From the NCBI GenBank assembly GCA_019423755.1, contig JAHZAU010000015.1, forward strand, positions 21,246 through 59,743: 38,498 nucleotides of DNA, in the 5' to 3' direction. Positions 19,842 to 27,333 of the stretch are shown in pieces. The translations under genes were made by a program, and so were the position numbers. Numbering within the stretch: position 1 is the first letter of the stretch; each line of letters starts with the position of its first letter. The notes beneath the pieces were generated by a model that was given only the letters and a program-made list of their open reading frames with translations, was not told where the DNA came from and ran no database searches. The stretch comes from Oscillospiraceae bacterium. GTDB taxonomy: Bacteria; Bacillota; Clostridia; Oscillospirales; Ruminococcaceae.

Positions 19842-21995
19842 TTATTCTGCGGGTTCTTCCGTTTTCTTTTTGGTACGGCGCGCTGGTTTTTTCTTGGGTT
19901 CCCCGTCGTCGGCTTTGGCGGGCGCAGCGGCTTTTTTCGCGGCGGTCTTGCCGGTCTTTTTGCTGCTGGCGGCGCTTGCGGCCTTGGAACGGGTGCGTTT
20001 GGGTTTTTCGGGAGCGGCTGGCTGGGGCTGGGCCTCTTCGGGGCGCAGCTCGTGCTCCTCCACGTCATGCACCGGGGCTTCGTCCACGGTACGCGGGGCC
20101 TTCGGGTCCACCGCTTTCAGGTAAAGCACCGAAAGGGGCGGCAGGTCCAGGACGATGGAGTTTGCCTTGCCGTGCATGGGTTCCGCCTCCAGCGGGATGA
20201 GGCCGTTTTCCGTGACGCCTTTGCCGCCGTATTTGGGGTCGTCGGAGTTGAGCACCACCTGGTAGTCGTTCTCCTCCGGCACGCCGATGCGGTAGCCGCT
20301 GCGGCGCTCGGGGGTGAAGTTGCAGGCGATGATCACGTCGTTGCCTTTTTCATCGGTGCGGCGGAAGGCCACCACGCTCTGGGTGTTGTCGTCGTGCACC
20401 AGCCACTGGAAACCGTCCCAGGAATCGTCGATCTCCCACAGGGGGGCGTTTTCCTGGTAGAAGTGGTTGAGGTCGCGGACGAAATTGCGCAGCTTGCGGT
20501 GGCTGTCGTAGCTCAGCAGCTGCCAATCCAGCTCTTTTTCGTGGTTCCACTCGATGAACTGGCCGAACTCCTGCCCCATAAAGAGCAGCTTTTTGCCCGG
20601 ATGGGCCATCATATATCCATACAGCGTGCGCAGTCCGGCGAACTTCTGCTCGTACTCTCCCGGCATTTTGTTGATGAGGGAGCACTTGCCGTGCACCACC
20701 TCGTCGTGGGAGAGGGGCAGGATGTAGTTCTCCGAGAAGGCGTACATCATGCTGAAGGTGATCTTATCGTGATTGTAGGACCGGAAGTAGGGGTCCAGGG
20801 AGGTGTAGCTGAGGATGTCGTTCATCCAGCCCATGTTCCACTTGAAGTTGAAGCCCAGGCCGCCCACATAAGGCGGTTTGGTCACCAGCGGCCAGGCGGA
20901 GGACTCCTCGGCGATCATCATCACGTCGCTGTGGGTGGAGAGGATGGCGGTGTTGAGCTTCTTGAGGAAGTCCACTGCCTCCAGGTTCTCGTTGCCGCCG
21001 TTGACGTTGGGGGTCCACTCCCAAGGCTCCTTGCCGTAGTCCAGATAGAGGATGGAAGCCACGGCGTCCACCCGGATGCCGTCCATGTGGAACTTCTCCA
21101 CCCAGAACATGGCGCTGGAAATAAGGAAGCTCTGTACCTCGGGACGGCCGAAGTCAAAGATGCGGGTGCCCCAGTGGGGATGCTCCCGCTTCTGGGGGTC
21201 CTGATATTCGTAGCACTGGGTACCGTCGAACTCGTAGAGGCCCTGCTCGTCCTTGGGGAAGTGGCCGGGCACCCAGTCCATGATGACGCCGATGCCGGCC
21301 TCATGGCACTTGTTGATGAGATACATCAGGTCTTTGGGGGTGCCGTAGCGGGAGGTGGCGGCAAAGTAGCCGGTCACCTGATAGCCCCAGGAGCCGTCGA
21401 AGGGATACTCGGTCACCGGCATCAGCTCCATGTGGGTGTAGCCCATCTCCTTGAGGTAAGGCACCACCTCGTCGGCAAACTTCCGGTAATCGAAGAAGTT
21501 GCCGTCCTCGTACCGCCGCCAGGAGCCCAGGTGTACCTCGTAGATATTCACCGGCTCGCTCAGGTGGTTGGTCATGCGGCGCTTCTCCATCCACTTGTCG
21601 TCCTTCCAGTTGTAGCGCCCCAGGTCGTAAAACAGGGAGGCGCTTTCCGGGCGGGTCTGCATATGGAAGGCGTACGGGTCCGCCTTCATCAGCTTGCGGC
21701 CGTCGGCGGTCTGGATGTGGTATTTATACATGGTATACTGCTTGACGCCGGGGACGAAGCCCTCCCAGACGCCATGCTCGCTGATCTTTTCCATGGGGTT
21801 TTGGGACGGGTCCCACTGGTTAAAGTCGCCCACCACCGACACACCGGCGGCGTGAGGCGCCCAAACGCGGAAGATGGCCCCGCTGACCCCTTGCCGTTTG
21901 GCGGGGTGGGAGCCCAAAAATTCGTAGGCTTTGTAGTTTGTCCCCTGGTGGAACAGGTACAGCGGTACCGAATCTTTTTTATTGACGGTCTTCAT
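19842..21995 (-). CDS. glgB: 1,4-alpha-glucan branching enzyme with Lys/Ala-rich tail
   Basis: 717 residues; makes alpha-1,6 branches in glycogen. N-terminal CBM48-type domain (about 20-115, RVWAPHAAGVSVVGDFNQWD), GH13 catalytic domain (about 150-520) with GVIMDWVPGHFPKD, the nucleophile Asp in DGIRVDAVAS, the acid/base Glu in MIAEESSAWP and LPLSHDEVVHGK, then a C-terminal beta domain to about 625. The enzyme proper is normal. Residues 631-717 are an unusual low-complexity tail: an acidic, Pro-rich half, then a Lys/Ala/Pro-rich half (KAASAASSKK, KTAAKKAAAPAK, KKKPARRTKKK) resembling histone-H1 C-terminal tails. The ATG follows GGGGGATGG. It is the first gene of the glg operon. Confidence 0.95.
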   Translation of the reverse strand: MKTVNKKDSVPLYLFHQGTNYKAYEFLGSHPAKRQGVSGAIFRVWAPHAAGVSVVGDFNQWDPSQNPMEKISEHGVWEGFVPGVKQYTMYKYHIQTADGRKLMKADPYAFHMQTRPESASLFYDLGRYNWKDDKWMEKRRMTNHLSEPVNIYEVHLGSWRRYEDGNFFDYRKFADEVVPYLKEMGYTHMELMPVTEYPFDGSWGYQVTGYFAATSRYGTPKDLMYLINKCHEAGIGVIMDWVPGHFPKDEQGLYEFDGTQCYEYQDPQKREHPHWGTRIFDFGRPEVQSFLISSAMFWVEKFHMDGIRVDAVASILYLDYGKEPWEWTPNVNGGNENLEAVDFLKKLNTAILSTHSDVMMIAEESSAWPLVTKPPYVGGLGFNFKWNMGWMNDILSYTSLDPYFRSYNHDKITFSMMYAFSENYILPLSHDEVVHGKCSLINKMPGEYEQKFAGLRTLYGYMMAHPGKKLLFMGQEFGQFIEWNHEKELDWQLLSYDSHRKLRNFVRDLNHFYQENAPLWEIDDSWDGFQWLVHDDNTQSVVAFRRTDEKGNDVIIACNFTPERRSGYRIGVPEENDYQVVLNSDDPKYGGKGVTENGLIPLEAEPMHGKANSIVLDLPPLSVLYLKAVDPKAPRTVDEAPVHDVEEHELRPEEAQPQPAAPEKPKRTRSKAASAASSKKTGKTAAKKAAAPAKADDGEPKKKPARRTKKKTEEPAE

Positions 21996-22023
21996 ATCAT
22001 ACCATCCCCCTTACTTTACCTAT

Positions 22024-22052
22024 ATTTTAGCAGAAGGTCCCGGCTATTTCAA
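22024..22052 (-). promoter_or_regulatory. Sigma-A-like promoter of the glg operon
   Basis: Minus strand: TTGAAA (22047-22052), 17-nt spacer, TAAAAT (22024-22029), 28 nt before the glgB ATG. Confidence 0.8.
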
Positions 22053-22350
22053 GTATGAATTGTGTAAAACTCTTAAAAGCCCCGGAATCCTGGCGCAAAT
22101 ATTTGTCTGTTATAGACAACATTTTTTTACTTTTCTCAAGCACCCGATTTTTCCCAAACATAATAAACAAAAAACCTCCCGCTTTCCCGGAACTTTGACG
22201 GGATAAATCGTCAAATTCCTGCTTTTTGCCAAAAAATCCGGCGTTTTTTTGTTTCATATTTTTGGAATGGCGAAAAAAACTGCCCTCGTCAAAATGGATA
22301 AAGTTTTTCCACCATCTTCCTTTTTCAGAATAGGTGGTCTGTTTTTGCAT
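22053..22350. other. AT-rich region upstream of glgB with two operator-like inverted repeats
   Basis: About 300 bp with no credible gene. It contains TTGTCT-GTTAT-AGACAA (22103-22119), overlapping the palindrome CAAATATTTG (22096-22105), 51 bp upstream of the glgB -35. A second perfect inverted repeat is TTTGACG-GGATAAAT-CGTCAAA (22194-22215). Either could be a regulator site; neither has a T-run. Confidence 0.45.
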
Positions 22351-22391
22351 AAAAAAACATCCTGCCCTCCCCCGGGGGAAGACAGGATGTT
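22351..22391 (-). terminator. Rho-independent terminator of gap
   Basis: Minus strand: ACATCCTGTC, a TTCCCCCGGGGGA-type inner stem, GGCAGGATGT, then seven T residues. It lies about 40 nt after the gap stop codon. Confidence 0.9.
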
Positions 22392-22432
22392 GGTCGCTAT
22401 TTTGGGGGTATCAAACAGCCGGACGGCTCGGA

Positions 22433-23452
22433 TTACTGAGCGTCTACCTCAGCCATGTGTTTGATCAGGTCGAGGACCTTGTTGGAGTAACCCCACTCGT
22501 TGTCGTACCAGGAAACCAGCTTAACGAAGGTGTCGTTGAGCATGATGCCTGCTTTGGCGTCGAAGATGGAGGTTCTGGGATCGCCGGTGAAGTCGGAAGA
22601 AACGACAGCCTCGTCGGTGTAGCCCAGGATGCCCTTCATAGAGGTCTCGGAAGCTTCCTTAACGGTAGCGCAGATGTCCTCATAGGTGGTGGGGGTAGCC
22701 AGTTTGACGGTCAGGTCAACAACAGAAACGTCCAGGGTAGGAACGCGGAAGGACATACCGGTCAGTTTGCCCTTTACTTCGGGGATAACCAGAGCGCAGG
22801 CTTTGGCAGCGCCGGTGGAGGAGGGGATGATGTTGCCAGCTGCTGCACGGCCGCCTCTCCAGTCTTTGTTGGAAGGACCGTCAACGGTCTTCTGGGTAGC
22901 GGTGGTAGCATGTACGGTGGACATCAGGCCTTCGACCACGCCGTATTTGTCGTTGATGACCTTAACCAGCGGAGCCAGGCAGTTGGTGGTGCAGGAAGCG
23001 TTGGAAACAACCTTCATGTCCTTGGTGTATTTATCGGTGTTGACGCCAACCACGAAGGTGGGAGTCTCTTTATCCTTAGCGGGAGCGGAGATGACGACCT
23101 TCTTGGCGCCAGCCTCCAGATGGGCGGAAGCTTTCTCGGTGGTGGTGAACACGCCGGTGGACTCAACCACGTACTCGGCGCCGCACTCGCCCCACGGAAT
23201 CTCTGCCGGGTTCTTGCAGCCGTAAACGTTGATCTCATGGCCGTTTACAACGAACTTGCCGTCTTTGGTGGAAAGCTCGCCGTCAAATTTACCGTGAACG
23301 GTATCGTATTTGGTCATGTATACCATGTAGTCCAGGTCGATGAAGGGGTCGTTGATGCCGACTACTTCGTACAGCTCCGGCTGGGACATTGCAGCGCGGA
23401 ATACCAATCTACCGATACGGCCGAAACCGTTGATACCAATTTTAATTGCCAT
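22433..23452 (-). CDS. gap: Glyceraldehyde-3-phosphate dehydrogenase, type I
   Basis: 339 residues, standard length; oxidises glyceraldehyde-3-phosphate with NAD+ and phosphate in glycolysis. Seen: Rossmann motif INGFGRIGR (7-15), NDPFID with Asp/Asn positions typical of NAD preference, the catalytic SNASCTTNC with Cys154, His181 in STVHATTATQ, and the C-terminal SWYDNEWGYSNKVLDL. The ATG start at 23450-23452 follows TAGGAGGT. It has its own promoter and terminator. No other glycolytic gene (pgk, tpi) is next to it. It is divergent from the histidine-kinase-like gene. Confidence 0.98.
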   Translation of the reverse strand: MAIKIGINGFGRIGRLVFRAAMSQPELYEVVGINDPFIDLDYMVYMTKYDTVHGKFDGELSTKDGKFVVNGHEINVYGCKNPAEIPWGECGAEYVVESTGVFTTTEKASAHLEAGAKKVVISAPAKDKETPTFVVGVNTDKYTKDMKVVSNASCTTNCLAPLVKVINDKYGVVEGLMSTVHATTATQKTVDGPSNKDWRGGRAAAGNIIPSSTGAAKACALVIPEVKGKLTGMSFRVPTLDVSVVDLTVKLATPTTYEDICATVKEASETSMKGILGYTDEAVVSSDFTGDPRTSIFDAKAGIMLNDTFVKLVSWYDNEWGYSNKVLDLIKHMAEVDAQ

Positions 23453-23484
23453 GGGGATCTACCTCCTAAATTCATGATACCTAT

Positions 23485-23513
23485 ATCTTATCCCAAAATC
23501 CGCAAAGATACAA
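23485..23513 (-). promoter_or_regulatory. Sigma-A-like promoter of gap
   Basis: Minus strand: TTGTAT (23508-23513), 17-nt spacer, TAAGAT (23485-23490), 32 nt before the ATG. Confidence 0.6.
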
Positions 23514-23659
23514 TCACCTTTGTCATTATTTTAACCATTTTTCGAAAATTGATTAGTTTTGTACAGTTTACTCACCAAATTTTGGCGTTATTGACCTGGG
23601 CTCCCCGGCGGCTTTTTACCCCCATCTTACTAATTTTTGCCATACCCCCGGCCCGCTCC

Positions 23660-23688
23660 TTTACTTCTCCCGCCCGATGGGTTATACT
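23660..23688 (+). promoter_or_regulatory. Candidate promoter of the kinase-like gene
   Basis: TTTACT (23660-23665), 17-nt spacer, TATACT (23683-23688), 118 nt before the ATG at 23807. Confidence 0.5.
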
Positions 23689-23806
23689 GAAGAAAACCGT
23701 GTCGAATTTTGTCGAAACCCTGGCAGAAAGTCCCGCCCGCCCGGCGGGTTATTTGCCCCCGGGGCGGCATACAGTAACCATACGCTTTTTCATTGGGAGG
23801 CTCATT

Positions 23807-24988
23807 ATGGACACCGCCTTTTCCCCTTCGCTGCAAGCCCTCATCCCCCGCCTGGAGGAGCTGCCGCTGCCGGTCCTGCTGGCCGGCGGCGACTTTGCCG
23901 TGCTGTGGCAAAGCCCCTTCCTGCGGCGGGAGCTGCCCTTTTTTGCCCAGCGGGACAGCCTGCAGGCCTTCCTGGCCGGGTACGACCTGGCCCGCCTGCG
24001 GGAGCAGCTGGTGCGGGAGCGCCGGGCCCTTTCCTGCCCCAGCCGGGTTCCCTTTTCCTCCGGCTGCGCCGAGCTTTCCCCGGTGCTGGGGGAGGACGGC
24101 GAGCTGGAAGGGGTGCTGGTGTACCTGGGCCGGATGCAGCCGGACGCCGCGCCCCAGGACGGACCGGCGGCCGACCAGATGCTGGCCTCCTTTAACTACA
24201 GCCTTCGCGACCCGCTCAACCGCCTCTTCCTGCTGCTCTCCTCCACCGCCCGCAGCCTGGCTGCCCAGCGTTACGAGGAAAGCCGCCAGGGCCTGGACGA
24301 GATCGCCAGCCAGTGCTACCAGATGCTGCGCAGCTGCGTGAGCATCACCGAGTACGCCCGCTACTGCAGCGGCAGCAGCCGCCTGGACCTGCAGCCCACC
24401 GAGATGCTGGGCTTTTTGCGGGAGCTGCTCTTTAACGCCGCCCTTTACGCCCGGGAGGCCGGGGTACAGCTGGAATATGAACTTGCGGAGGGCGAGCTTT
24501 GGATGCCGGTGGACCGGGACAAACTGGTAATCCTGCTGACCAGCATCCTTTCCAACAGCATCGCCTTCCGGGACCCGGACCGTCCCGAAGGCTGCCAGGT
24601 GCGGGTGACCGCCTCCTGCGACGGCCGCCGCCTGCAGGTGCAGGTGGCCGACAACGGCCGGGGCATGGAGCCGGAGGTCTCCTCCCGGGCCTTCGAGCCC
24701 TACTTCTCCCAGGGGCCGGACGGTTCCCCCTACTGGGGCTGCGGGCTGGGGCTTTCCCTGGGGCGGATGATCACCGCCCAGCACGGCGGCTCCCTGCTGG
24801 TGCAGTCCCACCCGGACGCCGGTACCACCGTCACCTTCACCCTGCCTCTCCAGCAGCCGGACGCTCCCATCCCCCCGCAGCTGCAGGACGCCCCCGCCCG
24901 GGAAGGTGCCTCCCGCTACCTGCGCAACCCCTATTCCCTGTTTTACGTCTTTTTGGCAAACGCCGTGGGCAGCCCGGAGCTGGATTGA
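23807..24988 (+). CDS. Histidine-kinase-like protein with degenerate H-box
   Basis: 393 residues from the ATG at 23807, six bases after GGGAGG; the frame is open far upstream but only by chance. It has no signal peptide or membrane segment. Residues about 12-112 look PAS-like (LPLPVLLAGGDFAVLWQSP). Residues 124-190 match a DHp helical hairpin, but the H-box reads FNYSLRDPLN where kinases have F-S-H-E-L-R-T-P-L-N, so the phospho-accepting His is Tyr131. Residues about 235-345 are a HATPase_c domain with an N-box (SNSIAF, Asn250), DNGRGM (282-287), FEPYF and the G2 box GCGLGLSLG (311-319), all apparently intact. A 50-residue tail follows. No response regulator is adjacent. It may bind ATP and signal by a non-classical route. 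Confidence 0.8.
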   Translation: MDTAFSPSLQALIPRLEELPLPVLLAGGDFAVLWQSPFLRRELPFFAQRDSLQAFLAGYDLARLREQLVRERRALSCPSRVPFSSGCAELSPVLGEDGELEGVLVYLGRMQPDAAPQDGPAADQMLASFNYSLRDPLNRLFLLLSSTARSLAAQRYEESRQGLDEIASQCYQMLRSCVSITEYARYCSGSSRLDLQPTEMLGFLRELLFNAALYAREAGVQLEYELAEGELWMPVDRDKLVILLTSILSNSIAFRDPDRPEGCQVRVTASCDGRRLQVQVADNGRGMEPEVSSRAFEPYFSQGPDGSPYWGCGLGLSLGRMITAQHGGSLLVQSHPDAGTTVTFTLPLQQPDAPIPPQLQDAPAREGASRYLRNPYSLFYVFLANAVGSPELD

Positions 24989-25010
24989 CCCACAAAACCC
25001 CATGATAACG

Positions 25011-25049
25011 AAAAAAAGCACATCCCCGCGGGGATGTGCTTTTTGTTTT
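25011..25049. terminator. Bidirectional terminator between the kinase-like gene and fakA
   Basis: AAAAAGCACATCCCC/GGGGATGTGCTTTTT is a long GC-rich stem with A-run and T-run on either side. It serves the convergent genes ending at 24988 (plus) and 25068 (minus). Confidence 0.9.
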
Positions 25050-25067
25050 GGCTTAAAATCGGGCGGA

Positions 25068-26747
25068 TTATTCCACCGAGATGATGAAGTAGTACACCGG
25101 CTGCTGGCCGTTGATGAGCACCACTTCGGCCTGGTCGCCCAGCTTTTCGGCCACGGCCTGCTGGATCTCCTCGGCCTGGTCGTCGGCGATCTGGTTGCCG
25201 TAGATGAGGGTGACGAAGTTGCCGTCGCGGTTTGCCGACTTCTTCACCAGGGAGTGGGTCAGCTTGACCACCGCTTTCTTCAGGTCCTCGGGCTCCTCGG
25301 TGAAGGTCAGCTTGCCGTTTTCCATAGCCAGCAGCTGGCCCTCTCGGATGTTGCGGCCCTCGTAGTCGCTGTCGCGGGCAGCGAAGGTGATCTGGCCGGT
25401 GCCGACGTTTTCGTAAGCCTTGACCATGTTGAGCATGTTGGTCTTGCGGTCGCAGCCCGGGTCAAAGGCCAGCATGGCGGACAGGCCCTGGGGGATGGTG
25501 CGGGTCTGCAGCACGTAGACCTTGCGGTCGGCCAGGTTGACGGCCTGCTCGGCAGCCATGATGATGTTCTTGTTGTTGGGCAGCACGAACACCCGTTTGG
25601 CGGGGGTTGCGTGGATGGCGGAGAGGATGTCCTCGGTGGAGGGGTTCATGGTCTGGCCGCCGCTGACGACGTTATCCACGCCCAGGTCCAGGAACAGCTG
25701 GCGCACGCCGTCGCCGGCAGCCACTGCGACAAAGCCGTACTCCTTCTCCGGGTCCACAGCCTGGTAGGGGAAGGGAGATGTCTGGCCCTCGGCTTCCAGG
25801 TCCACCAGCTGGTTGTTGTCGCCGTGCTGCTCCTTCATGTTGTCGATCTTCATGTTGGTCAGGTAGCCCAGCTTCAGCGCAGCCTGGATGGCGTTGCCCG
25901 GCTCGTTGGTGTGTACGTGGCATTTGATGATCTCTTCGTCATCGACGACCACGACGCAGTCACCGATGGACTCCAGGTAAGCGCGCAGGCGCAGCGGGTC
26001 GGCATCGGGCTGCTGTTTGTTGATGATAAACTCGGTGCAGTAGGTAAACTTGATGTCCCCTTCGTCAAACTCTGCGGCTACGCCGTGAGCTTTCTTTTCG
26101 GGGGCGGCTTTCTGCTCCTCCTGGGAGGGGACGATGCCGCGGCCGTCCACTACGGCCTTCATGCCTTCCCAGATGACCACGAAGCCCTGGCCGCCAGCGT
26201 CAACGACACCGGCTTTTTTGAGCACGGGAAGCATCTCGGGGGTCTGGTCCAGGGCCTCTTGGGCCTTGTCCAGCACGGCCTGCCACATCTCCGGCACGCT
26301 CATCTGGGAAGCGTCCAGGCTGGCGGCGTGTTCGGCAGCCAGACGGGCCACGGTGAGGATGGTGCCCTCGGTGGGCTTCATGACGGCTTTATAAGCAGCC
26401 GCTACGCCCAGTTCCAGCGCGTGGGCCACATCGGCGGCGCTGGCCTCTTCCCGGCCTTCCAGGCCCTTGGAGAAGCCGCGGAACAGCAGCGACAGGATGA
26501 CGCCGGAGTTACCACGGGCGCCGCGCAGCAGGGCGGAAGCCGCCTTTTTGGCCACCTGCTCTACCGTCGCGTCGTCCTTGAGGGTCAGCAGCTCCTGTTT
26601 GGCGGCGCCGGCGGTCATGGACATATTGGTGCCGGTGTCCCCGTCCGGGACGGGGAAGACGTTGAGGGCGTCCACCTGCTGTCTTTGGTTGGAAATATTA
26701 TTTGCGCCGGAGATGAAGGCATCCCGAAGCACATGTCCTGTTATCAC
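25068..26747 (-). CDS. fakA: FakA (YloV) fatty acid kinase catalytic subunit, DhaL domain
   Basis: 559 residues, the usual length. FakA phosphorylates fatty acids bound to a FakB (DegV-family) partner, feeding exogenous fatty acids into phospholipid synthesis. Seen: N-terminal DhaL/DAK2 domain (about 1-205) with the Mg-ATP motif NVFPVPDGDTGTNM (29-42, Asp35 and Asp37), RGARGNSGVILS, and DAGGQG; a central Cys/His-containing domain with IKCHVHTNEPG; and a C-terminal domain (GQITFAARDSDYEG onward). The start is GTG at 26745-26747 with AAGGAG upstream. It lies 36 bp after asp23, a pairing (yloU-yloV) conserved across Firmicutes. FakB is not in the window. Confidence 0.93.
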   Translation of the reverse strand: MITGHVLRDAFISGANNISNQRQQVDALNVFPVPDGDTGTNMSMTAGAAKQELLTLKDDATVEQVAKKAASALLRGARGNSGVILSLLFRGFSKGLEGREEASAADVAHALELGVAAAYKAVMKPTEGTILTVARLAAEHAASLDASQMSVPEMWQAVLDKAQEALDQTPEMLPVLKKAGVVDAGGQGFVVIWEGMKAVVDGRGIVPSQEEQKAAPEKKAHGVAAEFDEGDIKFTYCTEFIINKQQPDADPLRLRAYLESIGDCVVVVDDEEIIKCHVHTNEPGNAIQAALKLGYLTNMKIDNMKEQHGDNNQLVDLEAEGQTSPFPYQAVDPEKEYGFVAVAAGDGVRQLFLDLGVDNVVSGGQTMNPSTEDILSAIHATPAKRVFVLPNNKNIIMAAEQAVNLADRKVYVLQTRTIPQGLSAMLAFDPGCDRKTNMLNMVKAYENVGTGQITFAARDSDYEGRNIREGQLLAMENGKLTFTEEPEDLKKAVVKLTHSLVKKSANRDGNFVTLIYGNQIADDQAEEIQQAVAEKLGDQAEVVLINGQQPVYYFIISVE

Positions 26748-26783
26748 GATCGTTACACACTCCTTACGTTGTCTGCCGCGGGA

Positions 26784-27134
26784 TTACTGCTTCATATCAT
26801 CCACAAATACATTGACCTTTGCCACCTGGAAGCCGGTCGCTTCCTCCACGGTGTAGCGCACCTTGTTGACGATACTCTTGACGATGGCGGCGATGTTGAC
26901 CCCGTAGGTCACAGCGATGTGCAGGTCGATGACCAGGCCGTCGGCCTGATTGCGCACCCGCACGCCCTTGTCCTGGGTCTCTTCTTTTTTCATGATATAT
27001 CTCAGGCCCTGAGAGGCAGTGCTCTCGACCATTCCAGCAACGCCAAAGCATTCCGAAGCCGCGTGGCCCACCAGGTTCGCGAAGTAGTTTTGGGAAATCT
27101 CGATGGAACCAAGATGATTTTCGAACTTTATCAT
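26784..27134 (-). CDS. Asp23/Gls24 family protein (YloU-like)
   Basis: 116 residues from the ATG at 27132-27134, chosen because an AAGGAAG site precedes it; the longer frame starts inside the promoter region. It has the Asp23 pattern: GSIEISQNYFANLVGHAASECFGVAGM (positions 9-35), then VRVRNQADGLVIDLHIAVTYGVNI and a C-terminal TGFQVAKVNVFVDDM. These proteins are cytoplasmic or membrane-associated and linked to envelope homeostasis; the direct role of YloU is unknown. The neighbouring fakA gene suggests co-expression with membrane lipid metabolism. A TATAAT (27217-27222) lies 83 nt upstream, with a poor -35. Confidence 0.9.
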   Translation of the reverse strand: MIKFENHLGSIEISQNYFANLVGHAASECFGVAGMVESTASQGLRYIMKKEETQDKGVRVRNQADGLVIDLHIAVTYGVNIAAIVKSIVNKVRYTVEEATGFQVAKVNVFVDDMKQ

Positions 27135-27216
27135 ACTCACACTTCCTTTTCTCAATGTGGGGAATTTGCCCGGTCGCGGGAGCCGCCGGCGGCAGCCCCC
27201 AATTGGAGATACTACC

Positions 27217-27222
27217 ATTATA
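27217..27222 (-). promoter_or_regulatory. Probable -10 of the asp23-fakA operon
   Basis: TATAAT on the minus strand; the hexamer 17 nt upstream is TAGGAT, a weak -35. Confidence 0.4.
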
Positions 27223-27333
27223 CCGTATTTTCTGCCCGAATCCTAGTACCCTGCCCGCTTTTTGTCCCAATTTCTAATTTCTTTACAAAGAATTGCCCTG
27301 GGTACGGTGTTTGGGATAACAAAATAACAATTG

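Noticed and set aside
19725..22058. A 777-codon open frame opposite glgB
   Set aside because: Antisense shadow; glgB has a promoter, ribosome site and catalytic residues.
22027..22350. A 107-codon minus-strand frame between gap and glgB
   Set aside because: It begins at the T-run of the gap terminator, covers the glgB promoter and lacks a ribosome site.
22334..23806. A much longer N-terminus for the kinase-like protein
   Set aside because: That frame is antisense to gap; the ATG at 23807 has a ribosome site and a promoter upstream.
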